15,896 nt of DNA, taken from NCBI RefSeq assembly GCF_965644225.1, contig NZ_CBFFRJ010000118.1, positions 1 to 15,896 on the forward strand, written 5' to 3'. Below are positions 6,512 through 15,378 of this stretch, piece by piece. Origin of the DNA: CBFFRJ01 sp965644225. Lineage in GTDB: Bacteria; Pseudomonadota; Gammaproteobacteria; Enterobacterales; Enterobacteriaceae. Position 1 is the stretch's first letter, and each line of letters starts with the position of its first letter. The notes under the pieces are model-generated. The model ran no database searches, was not told the DNA's origin, and saw only the letters and a list, made by a program, of their open reading frames with translations. The translations under genes were made by a program, and so were the position numbers.

Positions 6512-7594
6512 TTAGCTCTTACGCAGCAGCAGCCAGAGGCTTATCAGGAAGAAGGATGCGCTTGGCAGCAGCGCGCCGATAATCGGTGGAATGCCGTAGA
6601 CCAGCGTCAGCGGGCCAAAAATCTGGTCGAGCACGTAGAAGACAAAGCCGAAACTTATCCCCGTCACCACCCTCACGCCCATCGGCACACTGCGCAGCGG
6701 GCCGAAGATAAACGACAGCGCCATCAGCATCATCACCGCCACCGACATCGGCTGGAAGATTTTGCTCCACATATTGAGCTGGTAACGCCCGGAATCCTGG
6801 CCGCTCGACTTAAGGTACTTCACATAGTTGTGCAGACCGCTTATCGACAGCGCATCCGGGTCCAGCGCCACCACGCCCAGCTTGTCCGGGGTGAGGTTGG
6901 TCTTCCAGGTGCCGCTCAGGGTCTGGGCCCCGGTGACCTGTTTCGGGTCAGTCAGGTTGGACTCATCCACCTGGGAGAGCCGCCAGATTTTATGGTCTTT
7001 ATCGAACTTCGCCGTTGCGGCATAGCGCACGGACTGCAAACGACGCTGGTCGTTAAAGGCGTAAATACTCACGCCGCCCAGTTCGTCATCGCTCTTCACC
7101 CGCTCGATATAGACAAAATTGTTGCCGTCTTTCGCCCACAACCCCTGTTGGGTGGAGAGCAGCGAGCCGCCATACATCGACTGCGCCCGCTGGTTACGCG
7201 CCATCTGCTCGCCCTGCGGGGCTACCCATTCGCCAATCGCCATGGTCAGCAGCACCAGCGGAATAGCGGTTTTCATCACCGACATCGCCACCTGCATGCG
7301 GGTGTAGCCGGAGGCCTGCATCACCACCAGTTCACTGCGCTGGGCCAGCATGCCAAGCCCCAGCAGTGCGCCAAGCAGGGCCGCCATCGGGAAGAAGATC
7401 TGCACGTCTTTTGGCACGCTGAGGATGGTGTAGAGGCCTGCACCCAGTGCGTCGTAGCTCCCCTGCCCGGCCTTTTTCAGCTGATCGACAAACTTAATGA
7501 TGCCGGAGAGCGACACCAGCATGAACAACGTCATCATGATGGTGGTAAAAATGGTTTTACCGATATAGCGGTCAAGTACGCCAAACAACTGCAT
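6512..7594 (-). CDS. lptG: LPS export permease subunit LptG
   Basis: LptG is one half of the inner-membrane LptB2FG ABC transporter that extracts lipopolysaccharide and pushes it along the Lpt bridge to the outer membrane. The 360-aa protein is nearly identical to E. coli LptG (YjgQ). Three N-terminal membrane segments (about residues 12-35, 55-80, 98-122) are followed by a periplasmic beta-jellyroll (about 130-265, with GLWAKDGNNFVYIERV) and three C-terminal segments. The start at 7594 (MQLFGVLDRYIG) is preferred over an upstream ATG at 7654 because it matches the known N-terminus. It also overlaps the lptF stop by one base (TAATG), giving translational coupling. The gene is essential in E. 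coli. Confidence 0.97.
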   Translation of the reverse strand: MQLFGVLDRYIGKTIFTTIMMTLFMLVSLSGIIKFVDQLKKAGQGSYDALGAGLYTILSVPKDVQIFFPMAALLGALLGLGMLAQRSELVVMQASGYTRMQVAMSVMKTAIPLVLLTMAIGEWVAPQGEQMARNQRAQSMYGGSLLSTQQGLWAKDGNNFVYIERVKSDDELGGVSIYAFNDQRRLQSVRYAATAKFDKDHKIWRLSQVDESNLTDPKQVTGAQTLSGTWKTNLTPDKLGVVALDPDALSISGLHNYVKYLKSSGQDSGRYQLNMWSKIFQPMSVAVMMLMALSFIFGPLRSVPMGVRVVTGISFGFVFYVLDQIFGPLTLVYGIPPIIGALLPSASFFLISLWLLLRKS

Positions 7595-8694
7595 TATACC
7601 GCTCCTCTTCCCATCACGCGGGCGCGCAACCGACGCATCGGCACCGTATCCCACAGGTTCAGGATAATCGCCAGCGCCAGGTAGGCAAGGTTAACCGCCC
7701 ACATCCAAATCAAGGGATCAATTTTTCCTTTTGCCGCATTGGACCGCAACGAGGTCTGCAACAGGAAGAACACCAGATAAAGCAGCATCGCCGGCAGCAT
7801 CGACAGCACGCGCCCCTGACGCGGGTTGACCACGCTCAGCGGCACGACCATCAGCGCCATCATAAAGACGGTGAAGATAAGCGTCAGACGCCAGTGGAAC
7901 TCCGCCTGGGCGCGCGGCGTATCGGTACGCCACAACGTGCCAAGCCTCATCTGCTCGGTATCATCCGGATCCAGCGTCACGGTCTGGTGACCAATAATGG
8001 CCTGGTAATCTTTAAAATCCGTAATCCGGAAGTCGCGCAGCAGCGCGGTACCTTCAAAGCGGGTGCCCTGATTTAAGGTCACCACCTGCGAGCCGTCCGG
8101 CTTCTGGGACAGATGACCGGAATCAGCCACCACCACCGACGGGCGCGCATTGCCTTTTGGCCGCAGCTGGGCAAGGAAAACATCGTTGAACTGGCTGCCC
8201 GACACGCTTTCAATAAACAGCACCGAGTTACCGTCTGAAGCCTGCTGGAACTGCCCCTGGGCCAGTGCCGCCATGCCAGGGTTCGCTTTGGCGTCCGCCA
8301 GTACCACATCCTGATGACGCGATGACCACGGGCTTGCCCACATCACGTTAAAAGTCGCCACGGCACCGGTGATCAGCGCCAGGATCATCGCCGCTTTTAC
8401 CAGCACGCCCCGGCCCAGGCCGCAGGCATGCATGACGGTAATCTCACTCTCAGTATAAAGTTTGCCCAGCGTCATCAGCAGGCCGAGGAACAGACTGAGC
8501 GGCAGGATAAGTTGCGCCATTTCAGGCACACCAAGACCCAGTAGCGAGAGCACCAGATTGGTAGGGATTTCGCCGTCGACCGCAGCGCCAAGGATCCTCA
8601 CCAGTTTCTGACAAAAGAAGATCAGAAGCAGGATGAAAAGGATCGCAAGCTGGCTTTTGAGCGTCTCCCGCGCAAGATATCTTATGATTATCAC
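7594..8694 (-). CDS. lptF: LPS export permease subunit LptF
   Basis: LptF pairs with LptG in the LptB2FG transporter. The 366-aa product matches E. coli LptF (YjgP) over its whole length. It has three membrane segments (about residues 15-35, 55-80, 100-122), a periplasmic jellyroll (about 130-260, AALAQGQFQQA... VLFIESVSG) that passes LPS to LptC, and three C-terminal segments (FMMALMVVPLSVVNPRQGRVLSMLPA). The start codon is GTG (complement of 8692-8694) with only a weak ribosome-binding sequence, which would limit synthesis. It is first in the lptFG pair and divergent from pepA. The C-terminus ends RGAV as in E. coli. Confidence 0.97.
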   Translation of the reverse strand: MIIIRYLARETLKSQLAILFILLLIFFCQKLVRILGAAVDGEIPTNLVLSLLGLGVPEMAQLILPLSLFLGLLMTLGKLYTESEITVMHACGLGRGVLVKAAMILALITGAVATFNVMWASPWSSRHQDVVLADAKANPGMAALAQGQFQQASDGNSVLFIESVSGSQFNDVFLAQLRPKGNARPSVVVADSGHLSQKPDGSQVVTLNQGTRFEGTALLRDFRITDFKDYQAIIGHQTVTLDPDDTEQMRLGTLWRTDTPRAQAEFHWRLTLIFTVFMMALMVVPLSVVNPRQGRVLSMLPAMLLYLVFFLLQTSLRSNAAKGKIDPLIWMWAVNLAYLALAIILNLWDTVPMRRLRARVMGRGAV

Positions 8695-8962
8695 TTTACA
8701 TTACGCCCGTAAAAACCAGTCTTTTTACTGGAAAATCGCTTGTTTCGTGGCTTAAACGTCATTTATTCTCTTGAGTCGTCGAAATCATCGCTAAGATTAA
8801 TATACTCAGCGGAGAAACGTTTCAGACCCCGATCTGACGTGCCGAAACCTAAGTAACGTTAAGATTAACACGAAGTCACCGCAACAGCGGAGCCGAGTTA
8901 CGAAAGCTTGCAATTCTATCCGTAGCCGCCGCTGTTGTCTTTAAGATTCAGGAGCGTAGTGC
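8695..8962. promoter_or_regulatory. Divergent lptF / pepA intergenic control region
   Basis: The region must hold the promoters of both directions, but no box pair is convincing. Toward pepA, TTGAGT (8771-8776) with TAAGAT (8792-8797) or TATACT (8801-8806) are candidates, so the pepA leader would be about 150 nt. The leader contains a 9-bp inverted repeat, CAACAGCGG (8882-8890) and CCGCTGTTG (8929-8937), just before the AGGAG at about 8949-8954. TAAGATT occurs three times (8792, 8860, 8942). Toward lptF, a small hairpin CCAGT/ACTGG (8716-8731) is followed by five T on the minus strand, 17 bp before the GTG, an attenuator-like layout. PepA is known to bind DNA, so self-regulation here is possible. 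Confidence 0.4.
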
Positions 8963-10474
8963 ATGGAGTTCAGTGTAAAAAGCGGTAGCCCGGAGAAACA
9001 GCGGAGTGCCTGCATCGTTGTGGGTGTTTTTGAGCCGCGCCGCCTCTCTCCAATTGCCGAGCAACTCGACAAAATCAGCGACGGATACATTAGCGCACTG
9101 TTGCGCCGTGGCGAACTGGAAGGTAAGCCAGGACAAACCCTGCTGCTGCACCATGTTCCGAACGTCCTCTCTGAGCGCATTTTGTTGATTGGCTGCGGCA
9201 AAGAACGCGAGCTGGATGAACGCCAGTACAAACAGGTCATCCAGAAAACCATTAACACCCTGAATGATACCGGTTCAATGGAAGCCGTCTGCTTTCTGAC
9301 CGAGCTGCACGTTAAGGGCCGCAACACCTACTGGAAAGTACGCCAGGCGGTGGAGACAGCCAAAGAGTCGCTGTACAGCTTTGATCAGCTGAAGACCAAC
9401 AAAAGCGAGCCGCGCCGCCCGCTGCGTAAAATGGTCTTCAATGTGCCGACCCGTCGTGAGCTGACCAGCGGCGAGCGCGCCATTCAGCACGGTCTGGCGA
9501 TTGCCGCGGGTATTAAAGCGGCGAAAGATCTCGGCAATATGCCGCCAAATATCTGTAATGCGGCTTATCTGGCCTCCCAGGCGCGCCAGCTGGCGGACTC
9601 TTACAGCAAAAACGTCATCACCCGGGTGATTGGCGAGCAGCAGATGAAAGAGCTGGGAATGCACTCCTACCTGGCAGTCGGCAATGGTTCGCAAAACGAA
9701 TCCCTGATGTCGGTCATCGAGTACAAAGGCAATCCGGCAGAAGACACCCGCCCGATTGTGCTGGTCGGTAAAGGGCTGACCTTTGACTCCGGCGGTATCT
9801 CCATCAAGCCTGCCGAAGGCATGGACGAGATGAAGTACGACATGTGCGGCGCCGCTGCCGTTTACGGCGTAATGCGGATGGTTGCAGAGCTCCAGCTCCC
9901 CATCAATGTGGTGGGCGTTCTGGCAGGCTGTGAAAACATGCCTGGCGGGCGGGCCTATCGTCCGGGCGATGTCCTGACCACCATGTCCGGCCAGACCGTT
10001 GAAGTGCTGAACACCGATGCCGAAGGCCGTCTGGTGCTGTGTGACGTGCTGACCTACGTTGAGCGCTTCGAGCCGGAAGCGGTTATCGATGTGGCGACCC
10101 TGACCGGCGCCTGCGTGATTGCCCTGGGCCATCACATCACCGGACTTATGTCGAACCATAACCCGCTGGCCCATGAGCTGATTGCCGCCTCTGAGCAGGC
10201 TGGCGACCGCGCGTGGCGTCTGCCGCTGGGCGATGAGTACTACGAGCAACTGGACTCCAATTTTGCCGATATGGCAAACATTGGCGGTCGTCCGGGCGGG
10301 GCTATCACGGCGGGCTGCTTCCTGTCGCGTTTTAGCCGCAAGTACAACTGGGCGCACCTGGATATCGCCGGTACCGCATGGCGCTCCGGCAAGGCCAAAG
10401 GAGCGACAGGTCGTCCGGTCGCCCTGCTGTCGCAGTTCCTGCTCAACCGCGCTGGCTTTACCGGGGAAGAGTAA
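8963..10474 (+). CDS. pepA: Leucyl aminopeptidase A / DNA-binding protein PepA (XerB, CarP)
   Basis: PepA is a hexameric cytoplasmic M17 aminopeptidase that releases N-terminal amino acids. It also binds DNA as an accessory factor in XerCD recombination at cer-type sites and represses carAB. The 503-aa length equals the E. coli protein and identity is very high. The metal and catalytic residues are in place: K270 and D275 (KGLTFDSG), K282 (IKPAEG), and the M17 signature NTDAEGRL at 350-357 with D352, E354 and R356. The N-terminal ~165 residues form the DNA-binding domain. AGGAG lies about 9 bp before the ATG. It heads the pepA-holC-valS cluster, with repeats in the gap before holC. Confidence 0.98.
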   Translation: MEFSVKSGSPEKQRSACIVVGVFEPRRLSPIAEQLDKISDGYISALLRRGELEGKPGQTLLLHHVPNVLSERILLIGCGKERELDERQYKQVIQKTINTLNDTGSMEAVCFLTELHVKGRNTYWKVRQAVETAKESLYSFDQLKTNKSEPRRPLRKMVFNVPTRRELTSGERAIQHGLAIAAGIKAAKDLGNMPPNICNAAYLASQARQLADSYSKNVITRVIGEQQMKELGMHSYLAVGNGSQNESLMSVIEYKGNPAEDTRPIVLVGKGLTFDSGGISIKPAEGMDEMKYDMCGAAAVYGVMRMVAELQLPINVVGVLAGCENMPGGRAYRPGDVLTTMSGQTVEVLNTDAEGRLVLCDVLTYVERFEPEAVIDVATLTGACVIALGHHITGLMSNHNPLAHELIAASEQAGDRAWRLPLGDEYYEQLDSNFADMANIGGRPGGAITAGCFLSRFSRKYNWAHLDIAGTAWRSGKAKGATGRPVALLSQFLLNRAGFTGEE

Positions 10475-10481
10475 GTTTTGC

Positions 10482-10560
10482 TCCCTCTCCCTCAGGGAGA
10501 GGGCCGGGGTGAGGGTGTGATGATTCGCCCTCTCCCTAACCCTCTCCCCCTGGAGAGGGG
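10482..10560. repeat. Extragenic repeat with two hairpins between pepA and holC
   Basis: CCCTCTCCCT (10483-10492) and AGGGAGAGGG (10494-10503) form an almost uninterrupted palindrome. A second hairpin pairs CCTCTCC (10541-10547) with GGAGAGG (10552-10558), and GGGGTGAGGGTG lies between them. The core is shared with the copy at 6436-6490. It starts 7 bp after the pepA stop and probably reduces read-through or protects the pepA mRNA end. Confidence 0.72.
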
Positions 10561-10610
10561 ATCTGTCCTCTGCGAAAGGGGATGTAATCCACCACAAGAA
10601 GCCCCATATC

Positions 10611-11054
10611 ATGAAGAACGCCACGTTTTATCTTCTGGACAACGACACGCAGCAAGATGGCTTAAGCGCCGTCGAGCAGTTAGTGTGTGAGATTGCCGCA
10701 GAACGCTGGCGCACTGGCAAACGGGTACTGATTGCCTGCGAAGATGAGCAACAGGCGTTAAGGCTCGATGAGGCGCTGTGGGTGCGGCCTGCGGAAAGTT
10801 TTGTGCCGCATAATCTGGCGGGCGAAGGCCCCAGAGGCGGCGCGCCGGTCGAAGTGGCCTGGCCGCAGAAACGCAACAGCAGCCCCCGCGACATTCTCAT
10901 TAGTTTGCGCACAAACTTTGCAGATTTTGCCACCGCTTTCACAGAAGTGATAGACTTTGTGCCTTACGAAGACTCTCTGAAACAACTGGCTCGCGAGCGC
11001 TATAAAGCCTATCGCATGGCTGGTTTCAACCTGAACACGGCAACCTGGAAATAA
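10611..11054 (+). CDS. holC: DNA polymerase III chi subunit
   Basis: HolC (chi) is a small subunit of the clamp-loader complex. With psi (HolD) it links the replisome to single-stranded DNA-binding protein. The 147-aa length equals E. coli HolC, and diagnostic stretches are present: MKNATFYLLDND at the start, CEIAAERWR, the basic GKRVLIACED segment, FVPHNLAGEGPRGGAPV, and YKAYRMAGFNLNTATWK at the end. The stop overlaps the valS ATG by one base (TAATG), so valS translation is coupled to it. The ribosome-binding sequence is weak (AAGAAG). Confidence 0.97.
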   Translation: MKNATFYLLDNDTQQDGLSAVEQLVCEIAAERWRTGKRVLIACEDEQQALRLDEALWVRPAESFVPHNLAGEGPRGGAPVEVAWPQKRNSSPRDILISLRTNFADFATAFTEVIDFVPYEDSLKQLARERYKAYRMAGFNLNTATWK

Positions 11055-13909
11055 TGGAAAAGACATACAACCCGCAAGATATCGAACAGCCGCTTTACGA
11101 GCACTGGGAAAAGCAGGGCTACTTCAAACCGAATGGCGATGAAAGCCAGGAAAGCTTCTGCATCATGATCCCGCCGCCGAACGTCACCGGCAGTTTGCAT
11201 ATGGGTCACGCCTTCCAGCAAACCATTATGGATACCATGATCCGCTACCAGCGCATGCAGGGGAAAAACACCCTGTGGCAGGCCGGTACCGACCATGCGG
11301 GTATCGCAACCCAGATGGTGGTTGAGCGTAAAATTGCCGCTGAAGAAGGTAAAACCCGCCACGATTACGGCCGCGACGCCTTTATCGACAAAATCTGGCA
11401 GTGGAAGGCAGAGTCCGGCGGCACCATTACCCGCCAGATGCGCCGCCTGGGCAACTCCGTGGACTGGGAGCGCGAGCGCTTCACCATGGATGAAGGCCTC
11501 TCCAACGCCGTTAAAGAAGTCTTTGTGCGCCTGTACAAAGAAGACCTGATTTACCGTGGTAAGCGCCTGGTAAACTGGGACCCGAAACTGCGTACCGCGA
11601 TTTCCGACCTCGAAGTGGAAAACCGCGAGTCCAAAGGTTCCATGTGGCACATTCGCTACCCGCTTGCTGACGGCGCAAAAACCGCCGATGGCAAAAATTA
11701 CCTGGTGGTCGCCACCACCCGTCCGGAAACCCTGCTGGGCGATACCGGCGTGGCGGTGAACCCGGAAGATCCGCATTATAAAGACCTGATCGGCAAATTT
11801 ATCGTGCTGCCACTGGTCAACCGCCGCATTCCGATCGTCGGCGATGAACACGCCGATATGGAAAAAGGCACCGGCTGCGTGAAAATCACCCCGGCCCACG
11901 ACTTTAACGACTACGAAGTTGGTCGTCGTCATCAGTTGCCGATGATCAACATCCTGACCTTTGACGGCGACATCCGTGAAAGCGCCGAAGTGTATGACAC
12001 CAAAGGCGAAGAGTCCGACGTCTACGAAAGCACCATCCCGGCCCAGTTCCAGAAGCTGGAGCGTTTTGCCGCGCGTAAAGCCGTGGTTGCCGCTATCGAC
12101 GCCCTCGGCCTGCTCGAAGAGATCAAACCCCACGACCTGACCGTGCCTTACGGCGATCGCGGCGGTGTGGTTATCGAACCTATGCTGACCGACCAGTGGT
12201 ACGTGCGTGCTGACGTGCTGGCCAAACCGGCGGTGGAAGCCGTTGAAAATGGCGACATCCAGTTCGTGCCGAAACAGTACGAAAACATGTACTTCTCCTG
12301 GATGCGTGATATTCAGGACTGGTGTATCTCCCGTCAGCTGTGGTGGGGCCACCGTATTCCGGCATGGTACGACAACGACGGCAACGTATTTGTTGGCCGC
12401 ACTGAAGACGAAGTACGCCAGGAAAACAACCTCGGTGCCGACGTTGCGCTTCGTCAGGACGACGACGTGCTGGATACCTGGTTCTCCTCCGCGTTGTGGA
12501 CCTTCTCCACCCTCGGCTGGCCGGAAAACACCGACGCCCTGCGTCAGTTCCACCCAAGCAGCGTGATGGTCTCCGGCTTCGACATCATCTTCTTCTGGAT
12601 TGCCCGCATGATCATGATGACCATGCATTTCATCAAAGATGAAAACGGCAAGCCGCAGGTACCGTTCCATACCGTCTATATGACCGGCCTTATCCGTGAT
12701 GACGAAGGGCAGAAGATGTCCAAGTCCAAAGGCAACGTCATTGACCCGCTGGATATGGTTGACGGTATTTCCCTGCCGGACCTGCTGGAGAAACGCACCG
12801 GCAACATGATGCAGCCGCAGCTGGCGGAGAAAATCGCCAAACGCACCGAGAAACAGTTCCCGAACGGTATTGAGCCGCACGGCACTGATGCCCTGCGTTT
12901 CACCCTGGCGGCACTGGCGTCTACCGGTCGCGATATCAACTGGGATATGAAGCGCCTGGAAGGTTACCGTAACTTCTGTAACAAGCTGTGGAACGCCAGC
13001 CGCTTTGTGCTGATGAACACCGAAGAGCAGGATTGCGGCTTTAACGGCGGCGAAATGACGCTGTCGCTGGCGGACCGCTGGATCCTCGCGGAATTCAACC
13101 AGACGGTAAAAGCCTACCGTGAAGCGCTGGATAACTTCCGCTTCGATATTGCCGCAGGCATTCTGTATGAATTCACCTGGAACCAGTTCTGTGACTGGTA
13201 TCTGGAGCTGACCAAGCCGGTAATGAACGGCGGCACAGAAGCAGAGCTGCGCGGCACGCGCAATACGCTGGTGAACTTACTGGAAGCGCTGCTGCGCCTG
13301 GCGCACCCGATCATTCCGTTTATCACCGAGACCATCTGGCAGCGTGTGAAAGTGCTCAAAGGCATCACCGCGGACACCATCATGCTGCAACCGATCCCGC
13401 AGTACGATGCCTCTCAGGTTGATGAAGCCGCAGCGGCCGATACCGAATGGCTGAAGCTGGCGATTACCGCGGTACGAAACATCCGTGCGGAAATGAACAT
13501 CGCACCGGGCAAACCGCTTGAGCTGCTGCTGCGCGGTTGCAGCAAGGATGCCGAGCGTCGTGTGAACGACAACCGCAGCTTCCTGCTCAACCTGGCGCGT
13601 CTGGAGAGCATCACCGTGCTGCCCGCCGACGATAAAGGCCCGGTTTCGGTGACCAAAATTGTCGATGGCGCAGAGCTGCTGATCCCGATGGCTGGCCTTA
13701 TCAACAAAGAAGATGAGCTGGCGCGTCTGGCAAAAGAAGTGGCGAAGATCGAAGGTGAGATCAGCCGTATCGAAAACAAACTTTCCAACGAAGGCTTTGT
13801 GGCTCGCGCACCGGAAGCGGTAATTGCCAAAGAGCGTGAGAAGCTCGATGGTTATGCCGAAGCGAAAGCGAAGCTGATTGAGCAGCAGGCCGTTATCGCC
13901 GCGCTGTAA
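11054..13909 (+). CDS. valS: Valyl-tRNA synthetase
   Basis: ValS charges tRNA-Val with valine and edits mischarged threonine. The 951-aa length is identical to E. coli ValS. The class I signatures are present: the HIGH motif as HMGH at residues 49-52 (within PPPNVTGSLHMGH) and KMSKS at 554-558 (GQKMSKSKGN). The CP1 editing domain lies between them (about 200-390, with TTRPETLLGDTGVAVNPED), followed by an anticodon-binding domain (about 640-800). A C-terminal coiled-coil arm of about 65 residues (from LARLAKEVAKIEGEISRIENK) contacts the tRNA. It is coupled to holC by a one-base overlap and ended by a strong hairpin terminator. Confidence 0.99.
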   Translation: MEKTYNPQDIEQPLYEHWEKQGYFKPNGDESQESFCIMIPPPNVTGSLHMGHAFQQTIMDTMIRYQRMQGKNTLWQAGTDHAGIATQMVVERKIAAEEGKTRHDYGRDAFIDKIWQWKAESGGTITRQMRRLGNSVDWERERFTMDEGLSNAVKEVFVRLYKEDLIYRGKRLVNWDPKLRTAISDLEVENRESKGSMWHIRYPLADGAKTADGKNYLVVATTRPETLLGDTGVAVNPEDPHYKDLIGKFIVLPLVNRRIPIVGDEHADMEKGTGCVKITPAHDFNDYEVGRRHQLPMINILTFDGDIRESAEVYDTKGEESDVYESTIPAQFQKLERFAARKAVVAAIDALGLLEEIKPHDLTVPYGDRGGVVIEPMLTDQWYVRADVLAKPAVEAVENGDIQFVPKQYENMYFSWMRDIQDWCISRQLWWGHRIPAWYDNDGNVFVGRTEDEVRQENNLGADVALRQDDDVLDTWFSSALWTFSTLGWPENTDALRQFHPSSVMVSGFDIIFFWIARMIMMTMHFIKDENGKPQVPFHTVYMTGLIRDDEGQKMSKSKGNVIDPLDMVDGISLPDLLEKRTGNMMQPQLAEKIAKRTEKQFPNGIEPHGTDALRFTLAALASTGRDINWDMKRLEGYRNFCNKLWNASRFVLMNTEEQDCGFNGGEMTLSLADRWILAEFNQTVKAYREALDNFRFDIAAGILYEFTWNQFCDWYLELTKPVMNGGTEAELRGTRNTLVNLLEALLRLAHPIIPFITETIWQRVKVLKGITADTIMLQPIPQYDASQVDEAAAADTEWLKLAITAVRNIRAEMNIAPGKPLELLLRGCSKDAERRVNDNRSFLLNLARLESITVLPADDKGPVSVTKIVDGAELLIPMAGLINKEDELARLAKEVAKIEGEISRIENKLSNEGFVARAPEAVIAKEREKLDGYAEAKAKLIEQQAVIAAL

Positions 13910-13928
13910 TCGCTACGCTGTAAACAGA

Positions 13929-13958
13929 AAAGCCGGGCTATCAAAGCCCGGCTTTTTT
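13929..13958. terminator. Strong bidirectional rho-independent terminator between valS and yjgN
   Basis: AAGCCGGGCT (13930-13939) and AGCCCGGCTT (13945-13954) form a 10-bp GC-rich stem with loop ATCAA. It is followed by six T on the plus strand (13953-13958) and preceded by A-rich sequence that gives a T-tail on the minus strand. It ends valS and, in the other direction, yjgN. Confidence 0.93.
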
Positions 13959-13973
13959 ATTTCCCGGTGTCGC

Positions 13974-15176
13974 TTAGAACACCGCCGGGAAGAAGGACAA
14001 TCCACGCGCCAGCAGGTTCGCCGGATCTTTCGCAGGGGTCTGACCATGGTTTTCTAACGTCAGGCTCTGCAAATCACCCTGCACATGGGTATTTTCCAGC
14101 ACATAGCGGGTAAAGCGCACTTTCGCCCACGGCCACGCGAGGAACAGGGTAATCATGCACACCAGCACGTTGGTAATCGACAGCCACATCACGCGGCTAA
14201 TGGTCACCGTGGAGGAGAAACGAATGCTTCCGGCAAGGCTCACCTGGGCATAAACGTAGTTACGCATTTTTACGAAGGCGTAGATAAAACAGAAGATTGC
14301 GCCAAAGATATAGATCAGGTACGCCAGCGCCATCTTGCCGTAGAACGGACCGGCCAGCATCGCCAACTGCTCCGGGTTTCCCCCCACCATAGTGGAGTAC
14401 TGCATCAGGGAGACAAACGCCGGAACGATGATAAACATCGCCAGCGCCAGGAACGGGAACAGCAGCAGCATGGAGTAGAGCGCAATCAGGATGCACTTCT
14501 TCATAGAGAAGGTTGCAGCAAACTTCTGCGTGCCGTACTGAAGGTTATTCACCAGCATGCCGTACCACTGGGCGGTATAAATGCCCTGCATGATTGCGGT
14601 GCCCAGCAGCAGCGCCAGTGAACCAATCCCGATGCCGACGAAAATAGCCGTGTAAGAGCCGGTGCCAATGGTGCTGCTCATCAATACCGAGAAAACAATA
14701 ATGGAAGCGACCATGATTAACAGCGGGCAACCCAGCATCACCCACCAGGCACGCAGCGGGCTGGCATAAAAGCTAAAGCGCACATTATTAATTTCCGTCA
14801 TCAGGAACTGATAACGCAGCCCCTGGGTGACGAGCCATGGGAAGAACAGCAAAAATAACCCTGTCATACACAAGGCTAATATGGCGTTATTATTCACCAT
14901 GTTAACCAGGAATATGACGTACAACACCACCAGACACAGCCAGCCAACAAATACCGAACTGCCGGTGGCGTGATAAGAAAAACGCGCCCCTTCCAGTTCA
15001 GTATTCGCATAAAAATAACGACGGGCCCGCACTAACGCCCAGGGTAAGAACAATCCCAGGGTTACAATAGTCAGTAAGATATTGACTAACCATATCCAGA
15101 AATATCCGGCACCGCTTCCCTGGAATGAGAAATTCCGGGAAGGTGCCGCCGCAGCACCTTGAGTTTCAAAAGTCAT
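13974..15176 (-). CDS. yjgN: DUF898 family inner-membrane protein YjgN
   Basis: This is a membrane protein of unknown function. The 400-aa length is close to E. coli YjgN (398 aa), and its position beside valS is conserved. The N-terminus has the family layout FSFQGSGAGYFWIWLVNILLT followed by LGLFLPWALVRARRYFY. Further membrane segments lie near residues 70-90, 100-120, 145-165, 170-195, 225-250 and 275-300, and a last one is followed by LAWPWAKVRFTRY. The two LPWAxVRxRRY/AWPWAKVRxTRY motifs mark DUF898 repeats. The start is supported by AAGGA 7 bp upstream. TTAACT and TAAAAA with 17-bp spacing, about 50-75 bp upstream, form a weak promoter candidate. It lies downstream of a truncated paralogue on the same strand. 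Confidence 0.92.
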   Translation of the reverse strand: MTFETQGAAAAPSRNFSFQGSGAGYFWIWLVNILLTIVTLGLFLPWALVRARRYFYANTELEGARFSYHATGSSVFVGWLCLVVLYVIFLVNMVNNNAILALCMTGLFLLFFPWLVTQGLRYQFLMTEINNVRFSFYASPLRAWWVMLGCPLLIMVASIIVFSVLMSSTIGTGSYTAIFVGIGIGSLALLLGTAIMQGIYTAQWYGMLVNNLQYGTQKFAATFSMKKCILIALYSMLLLFPFLALAMFIIVPAFVSLMQYSTMVGGNPEQLAMLAGPFYGKMALAYLIYIFGAIFCFIYAFVKMRNYVYAQVSLAGSIRFSSTVTISRVMWLSITNVLVCMITLFLAWPWAKVRFTRYVLENTHVQGDLQSLTLENHGQTPAKDPANLLARGLSFFPAVF

Positions 15177-15344
15177 AACAATCCTTATCGTAAATAGGAC
15201 AACAAATAAACCACATAAACATTACGGTATTTTTATTTCCGTTATTAAGTTTAGTTAATTATGTGCTAAAAATGTAGCGCCCAATTTTACTGGTATTGTC
15301 AGCGGCGGCTGGAGATGGTATGACGAAAGAATGCCAAGAAGTGT

Positions 15345-15370
15345 AATAAAGACCGAAGCGGGCTCCGGCC
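15345..15370 (-). terminator. Candidate terminator of the truncated DUF898 paralogue
   Basis: On the minus strand GGCCGGAG and CTTCGGTC pair over 8 bp (two G-T wobbles) around loop CCCG (15351-15370), followed by TTTATT. It lies 8 bp after the stop codon of the DUF898 fragment, so yjgN probably needs its own promoter. Confidence 0.55.
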
Positions 15371-15378
15371 AGAAGAGA

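Noticed and set aside
6410..7684. 424-codon plus-strand frame across lptG
   Set aside because: Antisense shadow of lptG; arginine/histidine/glutamine-rich with no family signature.
9275..10624. 449-codon minus-strand frame across pepA and the following repeat
   Set aside because: Antisense shadow of pepA with no recognisable domain and a repeat-derived N-terminus.
11009..12880. 623-codon open frame on the minus strand across valS
   Set aside because: It lies wholly antisense to a full-length, highly conserved valS; histidine/valine-rich composition is typical of a shadow frame in GC-rich coding DNA.
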